64,000 nt of DNA from Wenzhouxiangellaceae bacterium. Its GTDB lineage: Bacteria > Pseudomonadota > Gammaproteobacteria > Xanthomonadales > Wenzhouxiangellaceae. The first letter of the stretch is position 1. Every line of letters starts with the position of its first letter. Below the pieces are notes generated by a model. The model saw nothing but the letters and a program-made list of their open reading frames with translations, was not told the origin of the DNA and ran no database searches. The position numbers and the translations under genes were made by a program. Below, in pieces: positions 43,882 to 52,637 of the stretch. Location of the stretch: assembly GCA_028289455.1 (NCBI GenBank), contig JANQPN010000032.1:62001-126000 (forward strand), read 5' to 3'.

Positions 43882-44895
43882 TTACTCCTTTTCAGGGCGA
43901 CGTGTAACACCGGCAGCAGCTATAAGCACCAACAATAGTACAATCACTGGCAGCAGTTTCGGATAGTTCTGCACCAGCAGTGCGATGCTAAACATCACCG
44001 GTACCAGTCCAACCAGCAGCAACCATTCCCTGGTTTCTCTAAGCATACTGAAGTAACTTTTCAGGTGTTGGATTATCAGCCGTTGATATAGCAGCAGCAG
44101 TAATACCCCTGAACCGCAGAACACAAACATTGCCAACAGATTCATGGGTAAATTAACAATCGTATGAGCAATCACTGCAGGTATGATTGAGCCGGTATGA
44201 ATGACGGACCAGGCCATAACTGATGCAGATACAAATGCCAGCACTGAATAGTAAGCGAGCAACGGATCCAAAGTAATATATTGCCCGTGAGATACCCAAA
44301 ACAGTAAAGCACAAACCAGAACAGCACCGCCGGATGAAAAATGCTCCCTGAAACGGCCAAGCGCATAGGCACGGAAGAACAACTCTTCCACAATTGGAAT
44401 CAAAATAAAGCTGCTGGCTGCCATAAACAGCCAGAAGCTTATTGTCCACTCACTGTGCCACATTAAATCCCAAAAAGGCGTATTACTTCCTATATTAAAG
44501 AGTTGCTGAGCGACCTGTCCGAATTGCCCAAGTGTGCCCAGCAGCACTCCCATCAAAGCACCAAACAGCATCAATCTTCCAACCGGATGCCCACCGGAAG
44601 AAAGCCCTGCCTGCCTGCGCGTCGGCCGGCCAACCCAGACACAAATACCCAGCGCAATGCCCAGGGTAATGCTGTATCGAACGATCACCTGTATGGTTTC
44701 AAGCTTGGCGGCAAGCAGCCAGTCAGGCGTTGCCTGCTCAAATAAAACGGCATTCCGGTCAGCACGTACAGGCAGTGACAGAGCCCCACTCAACCAGCGG
44801 GCGGCAAGTGCCCCGCCTACCAGTACCAGAGCGACTTCAGCAATAACTGACAGTCGCATGAATGTGGGTGATTTCCAAAAAAACCTTTTCTGCAT
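43882..44895 (-). CDS. CPBP-family intramembrane protease
   Basis: A 337-residue polytopic membrane protein with about eight hydrophobic segments. The CPBP (CAAX protease/Abi, PF02517) motifs are present: EELFFR (Glu170, Glu171, Arg175), the middle motif with conserved His in FWVSHGQY, and HTIVN as the final motif. These proteins process prenylated or other small substrates, including bacteriocin-related peptides. No obvious substrate gene lies beside it. The start at 44895 (MQKRFF) is preferred; upstream in-frame codons run into the AraC gene. Confidence 0.78.
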   Translation of the reverse strand: MQKRFFWKSPTFMRLSVIAEVALVLVGGALAARWLSGALSLPVRADRNAVLFEQATPDWLLAAKLETIQVIVRYSITLGIALGICVWVGRPTRRQAGLSSGGHPVGRLMLFGALMGVLLGTLGQFGQVAQQLFNIGSNTPFWDLMWHSEWTISFWLFMAASSFILIPIVEELFFRAYALGRFREHFSSGGAVLVCALLFWVSHGQYITLDPLLAYYSVLAFVSASVMAWSVIHTGSIIPAVIAHTIVNLPMNLLAMFVFCGSGVLLLLLYQRLIIQHLKSYFSMLRETREWLLLVGLVPVMFSIALLVQNYPKLLPVIVLLLVLIAAAGVTRRPEKE

Positions 44896-44941
44896 GCGAT
44901 GACCGTTCCCGGCTAAGCTAAAACCCCAATTTATAGCCCGG

Positions 44942-45823
44942 TCAGATCTGTTGTCTTGTCCGAATGCAACCTGCACCCGCCCATTGCTTGCGAAATGCAG
45001 ACGGGGTCAAACAGGAAACCCGTCGAAAGGCCTTGGTGAAAGCCGGCTGGTCGGCAAATCCGCATGCCAGTGCGATTTCTACCAGGGGCATGCTGGAATT
45101 GATCAGCATCACGATTGCCCGTTGTGCCCGTATTCGACGCAGATACTCGCCGGGTGAGCTACCCGTAAACCGGCGAAAAGTCCGCGCCAAATAAACAGGA
45201 TGCACGCCGACATCATCCGCTAACTGGCTGACAGAATTGATTTCAGTATAACTGTCCTGCAGCCGTTCACGGACATCGTTAAGCCATTTTGGCGGCAATG
45301 CAGAATCATCTGCTGCTAGCCTCCCGACCAGCGCCAGCAGTTCCAATGTGTGTGACTCAATAATGCAATCGGAGAGCGCATCAGCCTGCTCAGATTCACA
45401 TCTTATTCGGCGCAAGATGCAGGCTGCATCCGTGTGCGGCAGCGTCAATGCATCCCTGGGTTCCAGTGCAGGAATTTTCGCTTCCGCCAAAAATGCATGA
45501 TGTGGCGTTAACGTCATTAACTTGCCACGCCCCCGGAAACAGTCACTATGACGGGTTCCGGGAGAGTTGAAAATCACATCACCACACTCAGCCCAGCCCT
45601 CTGCTCCCCGTGCGCTGGTGGCATAATTACCCTGAATCAGATAGATAAAGTGCGCTGACTGATGCTCATGCGGCTCAATATAAGCCTGCTCCCCAATAAT
45701 TCTGATGGATGCAGCGGGCTGTTGGTAGCAGTGCTCGGGCGTGCCGATAAACTCACCTTCCGGCAGAAAAAGACGTGTGTTTTTCACTGACCTGAGTGTA
45801 AGCCCTGCGCGACACGCAGCCAT
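44942..45823 (-). CDS. AraC-family transcriptional regulator with cupin sensor
   Basis: A 293-residue regulator. The sensor half has a cupin pattern (YIEPHEHQSAHFIYLIQGNYATSARG, CGDVIFNSPGTRHSD). The C-terminal half carries AraC helices: INSVSQLADDVGVHPVYLARTFRRFTGSSPGEYLRRIR and VEIALACGFADQPAFTKAFRRVSCLTPSAFRKQ. It is similar in layout to the regulator at 12473. The ATG at 45823 is used because the upstream codon at 45844 is TTG. It ends 46 bases before the CPBP gene start and may be cotranscribed with it. Confidence 0.83.
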   Translation of the reverse strand: MAACRAGLTLRSVKNTRLFLPEGEFIGTPEHCYQQPAASIRIIGEQAYIEPHEHQSAHFIYLIQGNYATSARGAEGWAECGDVIFNSPGTRHSDCFRGRGKLMTLTPHHAFLAEAKIPALEPRDALTLPHTDAACILRRIRCESEQADALSDCIIESHTLELLALVGRLAADDSALPPKWLNDVRERLQDSYTEINSVSQLADDVGVHPVYLARTFRRFTGSSPGEYLRRIRAQRAIVMLINSSMPLVEIALACGFADQPAFTKAFRRVSCLTPSAFRKQWAGAGCIRTRQQI

Positions 45824-45869
45824 AACGACATTGAACAGCAACAAAAGATTTTCAACACGGTGTAGTCAT

Positions 45870-45893
45870 TTGAAATCAGCCGACCGATTTCAA
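45870..45893. promoter_or_regulatory. 8-bp dyad upstream of AraC gene
   Basis: TTGAAATC (45870-45877) and GATTTCAA (45886-45893) are a perfect inverted repeat with an 8-base spacer, beginning 46 bases upstream of the ATG at 45823. It is a candidate operator or promoter-proximal regulator site. Confidence 0.35.
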
Positions 45894-45995
45894 CAGTTGG
45901 TCTGTATGTTTATTGGCTGCTTAACGGCAATTTGTTACATCCCGAAAAGATAAATCTAATTACAGGCAATTATCCGGCTATTACATAAATCCGAA

Positions 45996-46022
45996 AAGGC
46001 CGTGGCTTCATGCCACGGCCTT
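45996..46022 (-). terminator. Intrinsic terminator of the DUF11 protein gene
   Basis: AAGGCCGTGGC and GCCACGGCCTT form a perfect 11-bp stem with a 5-base loop, 16 bases after the stop codon. On the minus strand the last two stem bases and the next two bases give TTTT. Confidence 0.85.
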
Positions 46023-46038
46023 GAACATACCTGCTCTA

Positions 46039-49000
46039 TCAGCGAGGCATTCGCCTGACTGGACGAGTACGGGCAAAGCTTATCTGCCTCCAGGCCAGAT
46101 ATAAGGTTGCCAGCAACATCAACAGCAGTCCCCATTGATTCAATGTAGGCACGTCAATTATCTCCACAATAATTGTGTCAATAATATCGGTGTTATTGGC
46201 TGTTACCGGATCGCCGACTATACCTACAGCGCTGGCTGTAATACTTTGCGAGCCTGACAGACTGGCCTCTACCGTAAACGGACAGCTGACAGTCTCTCCC
46301 GCAGCCAGATCACCCACATCAAAGGTAATCATGCTGCCGGATGCCATTGCACAGGCAGTGCCGCGAGTGCCTGCGCCGGAAGAGATAAACGTCAATCCAC
46401 CACTCAGCTCAGCATTAACAACCACACCTGCATTGTTATTAGGACCGTCATTGGTTACACCCAGGATTACATCAAATGTGCTGCCGATAAATATGGGTGG
46501 AATGGCGTCATCGGTTACCGTCAATACCAGATCCGATACCGCCGCATTGACGGTGGTAGCTTCTGTAGCACTGTCGTTGGCTGCATTCGGGTCAGTGGTA
46601 TCTGTACTGACTGTTGCGGTATTGCTCAACATTCCCGCAAATGTCAGATCAACATCCACACTGATGGTGTAGCTGGCGCTGCCGCCACTGAGAACAACAC
46701 CCAGCGTACAAGTCGGCACTCCGGACGGGTCTTCAGCACAGCCGGCAGTGGAAACCAGTGTCACATCTGCAGGAAGATTATCAGTAACCACCACGTTGGT
46801 GGCATCTGATGGTCCTGCGTTATCCACTGTGATGGTATAAACAAGATTATCGCCTCCGGCTACCGGGTCGGCGCTGTCCATCTTGGTAATCGACAAATCC
46901 GCTTCCGGCATCAGCACCGTATCATCATCGGTCGCGCTGTTGTTACCCGGCGCCGGGTCGGTGACTGAAGCCGTTGCGGTAACGGTATTGGATAGTGTTC
47001 CGGTAGCACCACTGTCGATATCGCAGCTGGCGGTATAGGTCACCGAACTACTCGACGGCATATCCAGCGTGTCAGCAAGGTCGCCGGAACCTGCCGCGGT
47101 ATTGCCACTGGCTCCACCCGCAGCAACACTGGTATAGGTACAGCTCAAATCTGCCGGGAAGGTATCAGACAGTGACACTGCAGGATCTGTTGAAGGGCCG
47201 GCATTACTTACTGCAATCGTATAGGTCAGCGTGGTTTGTCCCGGTACAGCAGTGGTAACACCATCATCCTTGCTAACGGATATATCCGCTTCCGGCATCA
47301 ACACAGTATCGTTGTCAATTGCGCTGTTATTGCCCGGCACAGGGTCGTTAACCGAGGCCGTGGCTGTCACCGTATTAGAAAGCGTTCCTGTCGCTGCCTC
47401 ATCAATATCACAGCTGGCGGTATAGGTCACCGAACTGCCCGACGGCATATCCAGGGTATCTGCCAGATCGCCTGCACCTGCTGCCGTATTACCGCTGGCG
47501 CCACCTGCCGCCACACTGGTGTAGTTACAGGTCAAATCTGCAGGGAAGGTATCGGTTAACGATACTGCCGGATCAGCCGAAGGACCGTTATTACTTACCG
47601 CAATGGTATAAGTCAGTGTGGTTTGTCCCGGCACTGCGCTGGTTACGCCATCATCCTTGGTCACGGAAATATCTGCTTCGGCCATCAATACGGTATCGTT
47701 ATCGGTTGCGCTGTTATTACCCGGCACCGGGTCTGTAACCGAAGCAACTGCCGTTGCAGTATTGGACAGCGTTCCGGTCGCTGTTTCACTGATGGTACAG
47801 CTGGCGGTATAGGTCACCGAGCTGCCGGCGGGCATGTTCAGGGTGTCAGCCAGATCGCCTGATGCGGCCACGGTATTACCGGACGCTCCACCGGCCGCAA
47901 CGCTGGTATAGGTACAGGCCAGATCCGTCGGGAAAGTGTCACTAATCGATACGGCGGGATCATCGGAAGGGCCGTTGTTGCTCACCACAATGGTATAAAT
48001 CAATGTGGTTTGCCCCGGTACTGCGCTGGTTACCCCATCAGTTTTGGTAACTGAAATATCCGCCTCAGGCATCAGCACGGTGTTGTTATCGGTGGCACTG
48101 TTATTACCGGGTACCGGATCCGGCAGTGAGCCACTGATTATTGCTGTATTGGATAATGTGCCCGTTGCACCGGAATCGATCATACAGGCCGCCATGTATG
48201 TCACCATGCTACCAACCGGCATATTCAGGGTGTCGGCAAGGTTGCCCGATCCAGCGGCTGTATTGCCGGTGGCACCACCTGCAGCGGCACTGGTAAAGGT
48301 ACAGCTTAATTCTGCCGGGAACATATCGGTGACGCTTACAGCCGGATCAGGACTGGGACCGTTATTGGCTGCCACTATGGTGTAATTTAACGTGGTTTGT
48401 CCCGGTACCGCAGTCACTACACCATCATCTTTAGTTATCGACACATCCGCTGAATTGACACTGACTGTATCCAGACAACTATTATTGCCTTCGTTGGTTT
48501 CCACATCTTCATTTCCGGGGTCAGCTGCACAAATTCCACCCGGCCTCGGATTCATGAACGAGCCGGCAGCTGTTGGCGTAGCCGTAACGCTCACAGTAAA
48601 GCTGCCCCCTGGCGCAACCGTTACATTGGTGGTGGTAAAACAGTTAAGCCTGAACGCGCCATTGATGGTGCAGTTGAATGTCCCGGTAACCCCGCTGGTG
48701 ACCACCATGGGCGTACCATAGGTCATATTGGTATTGGGCAGATCATCGGTGAAGATATTAAACGTTGCGCCAATGAAGTAATTCCCGGCGCCTATGTTGG
48801 TTACCTGGCTCGACCAGGTGAATGGCGAACCAACGTTAGTAATTCCACCTGTATCATTGGTTTTGACAGCTGTCAGATCAGGTGAAGGATTGACGACTAC
48901 ACTGTCGGCACAGGTGTTATTGGTTTCATCCCCTTCAGTAATATTATTACCGGGATCAATCGCACAGGTTCCACCGGCGCGTGGATTGGCAAAGGTTGCC

Positions 49001-50754
49001 GCTGTGGCGGGTGTAGCCGGTACCGTAACTGTAAAGCCCCCAGAAGTGGCGGCCAGTGTAACGCTGCCGCCACTGGCGATACAGCTCAAATCCGAAGAGG
49101 CAATCGAACAGCTGATACTGCCGGCACCCGAAATATCCGTTAACCCGCTGACGGTCGGTGTGCCGTAGGCTATGCTGGTATTCGGCAGGTTGTCACTCAG
49201 AATGGTCTGCCCGCTGGTATAGGTGGCGTCCATATTGCCACCATTTGCGGCATTTAATAGCCAGTTAAAGACACCGGAAGCCACCTCGGTAACGCCACCT
49301 ACAGTATTGTTTTTGACAATCGTCAGATCAGGACCAACTACACCGGTGCCGGCCACAACCGTATCGGAGCAGTCATTGTTGCTTTCATTGATCTCCCTAT
49401 CCTCGTTGCCCGGATCGGCCCGGCATATCTGCCCGGCGCGCGGATTATCAAATGTTGCCGCTGCCGTCGGTGTAGCGGTAAAGCTGACGGTAAAACTGCC
49501 GCCCGGAGCAATCGTAACAATACTGGTGGTAAAGCAATTGAGGCGGAACGAGGCATTGATAGAACAGTTAAATGAACCGGTAACCCCGCTGGTAACGACA
49601 CTGGGCGTCCCATAAGTCATATTGGCGTTGGGTAATTCGTCCCTGAAAATATCAAATGTGGCCTGAATAAAGTACTGGGCTGCACCAATATTGCTGACCT
49701 GGATCGACCAGGTGAATGGCATACCTACCGTGGCATTGCCGCCGGTATCGTTGGTTTTAACCGCTATCAGGTCAGGTGAATCATTAACAGTAACGCTGTC
49801 CGAACAGCTGTTGTTGGTTTCATCGCCTTCGGTAATATTATTATTCGGATCAGCTGAACAGGCACCTCCGGCGCGAGGATTGGCAAAGGTTCCGGAAGCA
49901 GTCGGTGTAGCCGGCACAGTAACTGTGAAACCACCTGTTGCTGATGCCAGTGTCACGCTGCCACCACTGGCAATACAACTCAGATTGGAAGTAACAATTG
50001 AACAACTGATAGTGCCCGCCCCGGAAATACCGGTCTGGGAACCCACACTGGGCGTTCCATAGCTCATATCAGCATTCGGCAGGTTATCACTGAGTATGGT
50101 TTGCCCACTACTGAATGTCGCATCAGCAGAACCGCCATTAGCAACGCCCAGCGTCCAGTTGAAAGCGCCGTCTGCCACTTCAGTGGTACCGCCGACGCTG
50201 TTGTTTTTAACCACTGTCAAATCCGGGCCGGCCGCACCGGTGGTCACAGCAACGCTGTCGGAACAGTCATTGTTGGTTTCATCTGATTCGGCATCTTCAT
50301 TGCCGGGATCTGCCCGGCAAATCTGACCTGCGCGTGGATTATCGAACACGCCGGCAACTGCCGGTGTAGCTGTAAAGCTGACAGTAAAGCTGGACCCTGG
50401 AGCCATGGTTACGATGGTCTGGGTAAAGCAGTTAAGCCGGAATGATGCATTGATGCTGCAGATGAAACTGCCGGATACCCCGGCAGTAGTCACCACACTG
50501 GGGGTTCCATAGCTGATATTGCTGTTTGGCAGCTCGTCCCTGAATATGTCAAAGGTTGCCTGAATAAAATATTCGGCTGCACCGACATTGCTGACCTGGA
50601 TCGACCAGGTGAAAGGTGTCCCAACGGTGCCCATGCCCCCCGTGTTGTTGGTTTTTACGGCTATCAGATCCGGTTGCTGCGCAAATAACGGTTGCGCTGC
50701 AAGACAAAATATAACCGACAACAACAAGGCGATAACTGTTGAATTCTGACGCAT
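46039..50754 (-). CDS. Giant CARDB-like/DUF11 repeat protein with IPTL-CTERM sorting signal
   Basis: A 1571-residue exported protein (signal STVIALLLSVIFCLAAQPLFAQ). Residues 1 to about 770 alternate two CARDB-like Ig modules, A-B-A-B-A, each about 150 residues and ending in DETNNxCSDSV-like motifs. Residues about 770-1285 hold four near-identical DUF11 repeats of exactly 129 residues. A fifth (ADLSITKMDSADP) and sixth (LVLTVTDDAIPP) are more divergent. The C-terminus is an IPTL-CTERM signal: VPTLNQWG, a membrane helix, then an Arg-rich tail. It is probably held at the outer surface or released by a dedicated sorting enzyme. It is a single-gene unit ending at a strong terminator. Confidence 0.88.
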   Translation of the reverse strand: MRQNSTVIALLLSVIFCLAAQPLFAQQPDLIAVKTNNTGGMGTVGTPFTWSIQVSNVGAAEYFIQATFDIFRDELPNSNISYGTPSVVTTAGVSGSFICSINASFRLNCFTQTIVTMAPGSSFTVSFTATPAVAGVFDNPRAGQICRADPGNEDAESDETNNDCSDSVAVTTGAAGPDLTVVKNNSVGGTTEVADGAFNWTLGVANGGSADATFSSGQTILSDNLPNADMSYGTPSVGSQTGISGAGTISCSIVTSNLSCIASGGSVTLASATGGFTVTVPATPTASGTFANPRAGGACSADPNNNITEGDETNNSCSDSVTVNDSPDLIAVKTNDTGGNATVGMPFTWSIQVSNIGAAQYFIQATFDIFRDELPNANMTYGTPSVVTSGVTGSFNCSINASFRLNCFTTSIVTIAPGGSFTVSFTATPTAAATFDNPRAGQICRADPGNEDREINESNNDCSDTVVAGTGVVGPDLTIVKNNTVGGVTEVASGVFNWLLNAANGGNMDATYTSGQTILSDNLPNTSIAYGTPTVSGLTDISGAGSISCSIASSDLSCIASGGSVTLAATSGGFTVTVPATPATAATFANPRAGGTCAIDPGNNITEGDETNNTCADSVVVNPSPDLTAVKTNDTGGITNVGSPFTWSSQVTNIGAGNYFIGATFNIFTDDLPNTNMTYGTPMVVTSGVTGTFNCTINGAFRLNCFTTTNVTVAPGGSFTVSVTATPTAAGSFMNPRPGGICAADPGNEDVETNEGNNSCLDTVSVNSADVSITKDDGVVTAVPGQTTLNYTIVAANNGPSPDPAVSVTDMFPAELSCTFTSAAAGGATGNTAAGSGNLADTLNMPVGSMVTYMAACMIDSGATGTLSNTAIISGSLPDPVPGNNSATDNNTVLMPEADISVTKTDGVTSAVPGQTTLIYTIVVSNNGPSDDPAVSISDTFPTDLACTYTSVAAGGASGNTVAASGDLADTLNMPAGSSVTYTASCTISETATGTLSNTATAVASVTDPVPGNNSATDNDTVLMAEADISVTKDDGVTSAVPGQTTLTYTIAVSNNGPSADPAVSLTDTFPADLTCNYTSVAAGGASGNTAAGAGDLADTLDMPSGSSVTYTASCDIDEAATGTLSNTVTATASVNDPVPGNNSAIDNDTVLMPEADISVSKDDGVTTAVPGQTTLTYTIAVSNAGPSTDPAVSLSDTFPADLSCTYTSVAAGGASGNTAAGSGDLADTLDMPSSSSVTYTASCDIDSGATGTLSNTVTATASVTDPAPGNNSATDDDTVLMPEADLSITKMDSADPVAGGDNLVYTITVDNAGPSDATNVVVTDNLPADVTLVSTAGCAEDPSGVPTCTLGVVLSGGSASYTISVDVDLTFAGMLSNTATVSTDTTDPNAANDSATEATTVNAAVSDLVLTVTDDAIPPIFIGSTFDVILGVTNDGPNNNAGVVVNAELSGGLTFISSGAGTRGTACAMASGSMITFDVGDLAAGETVSCPFTVEASLSGSQSITASAVGIVGDPVTANNTDIIDTIIVEIIDVPTLNQWGLLLMLLATLYLAWRQISFARTRPVRRMPR
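46903..48450 (-). repeat. Four tandem 387-bp DUF11-coding repeats
   Basis: Copies at 48064-48450, 47677-48063, 47290-47676 and 46903-47289 keep exact 387-bp (129-codon) spacing. Each begins with ADxSxxKxDGVxxAVPGQTT. The DNA is nearly identical in places (for example around GTGGTTTG..CCGG at 47231, 47618, 48005 and 48392). This is a likely site of copy-number change by recombination and of short-read misassembly. Confidence 0.8.
48465..50680 (-). repeat. CARDB-like A/B supermodules, about 897 bp
   Basis: Matching points of the A modules (CTGACCTGGATCGACCAGG-type sequence) occur at about 50588, 49691 and 48797, giving spacings of 897 and 894 bases. Each unit codes an A and a B Ig-like module; the third unit holds A only. 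Confidence 0.65.
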
Positions 50755-51050
50755 ACCCTACCCACATTTGTAGTTATCGAGCCTGGAGTATATAACAGTT
50801 TTTTAATAACCAATTATCCAAATGTCAGGATATTGCAAAGAATTGATTCAAAATTAAAGCAGGCTTACGTACGAAATAATTCTATTCACCAATTTTATTC
50901 AGTGGCAGTGATGTGTCATGTCATATATTTCAGTATCCGGGATCTGTGAACTTTGATTTTGTTAACTTCAGTGATTGATTATTGATACACTTCCGCCATT
51001 CCATGCCATGACATGGAAATTCGCACAAATGCAGCAATCAACGGTAGATT

Positions 51051-52265
51051 ATGACGACCATCGGCACCCCTTTATCACCTTCAGCCACACGCGTAATGTT
51101 ATTGGGCTCGGGTGAGCTTGGTAAGGAAGTTATTATTGAACTGCAACGCCTTGGGGTGGAAGTGATAGCGGTAGATCGATACCCCAATGCACCGGGTCAT
51201 CAGGTGGCACACCGCTGGCATGCGATTGATATGACTGATGAACAACAGTTGCGTGATCTGATAGCTCAGGAACGTCCGCATCTGATCGTGCCTGAAATCG
51301 AAGCAATCGCGACCGATGTTCTGGCTGAAGTGGAAGCTCAGGGAGCGGCTGAAGTGATTCCAACCGCTAAAGCCGTACAGCTGACCATGAATCGCGAAGG
51401 CATCCGCCGACTGGCAGCTGAACAACTGGAATTACCGACTTCCCCATATGCCTTTGCCGATACCTTGGGTGAAGTGCAGGCAGCCATCAGTGAAATCGGT
51501 TTTCCCTGTTTAATCAAGCCGGTCATGTCCTCTTCCGGCAAAGGCCAAAGCCTGTTGCGCAACGAGGCTGATATCGAACCGGCCTGGAATTATTCTCAAA
51601 CAGGAGGCAGAGTCGGCAACCAGCGCGTAATTATCGAAGGCTTTATCGATTTTGACTATGAAATTACCCTGTTGACGGTCCGTGCAGACGACGCTGCCGG
51701 TGAAATTGAGACCACCTTTTGCGAACCCATTGGTCATCGTCAGGAGGGCGGTGACTATGTCGAATCCTGGCAGCCCCAGCCGATGTCCAATCAGGCACTG
51801 GCCACCGCCAGGGATTACGCCCGTAAAGTCACCAATGCCTTGGGCGGGCGTGGCCTGTTCGGTGTCGAATTATTTGTCAAACAGGACCAGGTCTGGTTTT
51901 CCGAGGTCAGTCCTCGTCCTCACGATACCGGGCTGGTCACATTAATTACCCAGCAACAAAGCGAATTTGCGCTGCACGCACGGGCTATTCTCGGCCTGCC
52001 GGTTGCAACCAGGCTGGACCAGCCTGGCGCCAGTGCAGTCATTTATGGTCAGCATGATGCCCACGGGATAGCTTTTGCAAATGTTGAAAAAGCCCTCGCG
52101 ACGCCTGGTACAGACCTGCGCCTGTTTGGTAAACCTGAGTCATACAACAAGCGCCGGATGGGTGTGGCGCTGGCTCACGCCATCGGTGAGACCGGTCAGC
52201 TGGAGGACTGCAGGCAACGGGCCCGACAGGCTGCAGATGCGGTTGTGCCAGTGAAAGAAGCCTAG
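51051..52265 (+). CDS. purT: Formate-dependent phosphoribosylglycinamide formyltransferase
   Basis: A 404-residue PurT. It uses ATP and formate to formylate GAR in step 3 of purine synthesis. The ATP-grasp layout is complete: [73 protein letters not shown], and [17 protein letters not shown] at the end. The length is normal (about 392 in E. coli). The upstream region (50755-51050) holds a 7-bp dyad TTCCATG/CATGGAA at 50999-51018; no PurR-type box is recognised. It is convergent with the SnoaL-like gene. Confidence 0.95.
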   Translation: MTTIGTPLSPSATRVMLLGSGELGKEVIIELQRLGVEVIAVDRYPNAPGHQVAHRWHAIDMTDEQQLRDLIAQERPHLIVPEIEAIATDVLAEVEAQGAAEVIPTAKAVQLTMNREGIRRLAAEQLELPTSPYAFADTLGEVQAAISEIGFPCLIKPVMSSSGKGQSLLRNEADIEPAWNYSQTGGRVGNQRVIIEGFIDFDYEITLLTVRADDAAGEIETTFCEPIGHRQEGGDYVESWQPQPMSNQALATARDYARKVTNALGGRGLFGVELFVKQDQVWFSEVSPRPHDTGLVTLITQQQSEFALHARAILGLPVATRLDQPGASAVIYGQHDAHGIAFANVEKALATPGTDLRLFGKPESYNKRRMGVALAHAIGETGQLEDCRQRARQAADAVVPVKEA

Positions 52266-52267
52266 TA

Positions 52268-52606
52268 TCAGTGCTTTGGAAAAAACCAGATAGCGTCTAT
52301 CAGACCGTCCTTAACGCAATAAACAGCCGCCATTTCCATAGGCTGATCTGTTACACCGGTGATACGCTCGTGATCAATTACCGTGTTGCCGATGACCATC
52401 CGGTTCAATAACTCTGCGTGTAAATTTTCCCGGTTAAATCTTTCTCTGGCATAAAACTCTGCCAGCGAATCCTTGCCCGTCATTACCGGGTTGGGATCAG
52501 GTGGCCGATAAATCCTGACGGTATCGCTGAATACCGCCAGATAATCCTGCATGGAACGTCTGTTATAAGCATCCAATTGCTGTTGTACAACGTGTTCAGC
52601 ATTCAA
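52268..52606 (-). CDS. SnoaL/NTF2-like small protein
   Basis: A 112-residue protein of the SnoaL-like cone fold: VVQQQLDAYNRRSMQDYLAVFSDTVRIYRP...MTGKDSLAEFYARERF...NRMVIGNTVIDHERITG...AVYCVKDGLIDAIWFFP. Such proteins are steroid-isomerase-like ligand binders; this one is similar to the imidazole-associated or nuclear-transport-factor-2-like families of unknown role. The start is a TTG at 52606, preceded by AGGAGT. It follows thrA by about 30 bases and may be cotranscribed with it. Confidence 0.7.
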   Translation of the reverse strand: MNAEHVVQQQLDAYNRRSMQDYLAVFSDTVRIYRPPDPNPVMTGKDSLAEFYARERFNRENLHAELLNRMVIGNTVIDHERITGVTDQPMEMAAVYCVKDGLIDAIWFFPKH

Positions 52607-52637
52607 TCATCTTTACTCCTGTAAGCGTCCCAGATTT

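Noticed and set aside
46175..50326. Long plus-strand open frames opposite the DUF11/CARDB gene, several with identical starts
   Set aside because: They are antisense shadows of the repeated minus-strand gene and recur with its 387-bp period; they have no RBS or domain pattern.
46903..50680. Regular spaced repeats that could suggest a CRISPR array
   Set aside because: Period is 387 or about 897 bp, is in frame and codes Ig-like modules; there are no short direct repeats with unique spacers.
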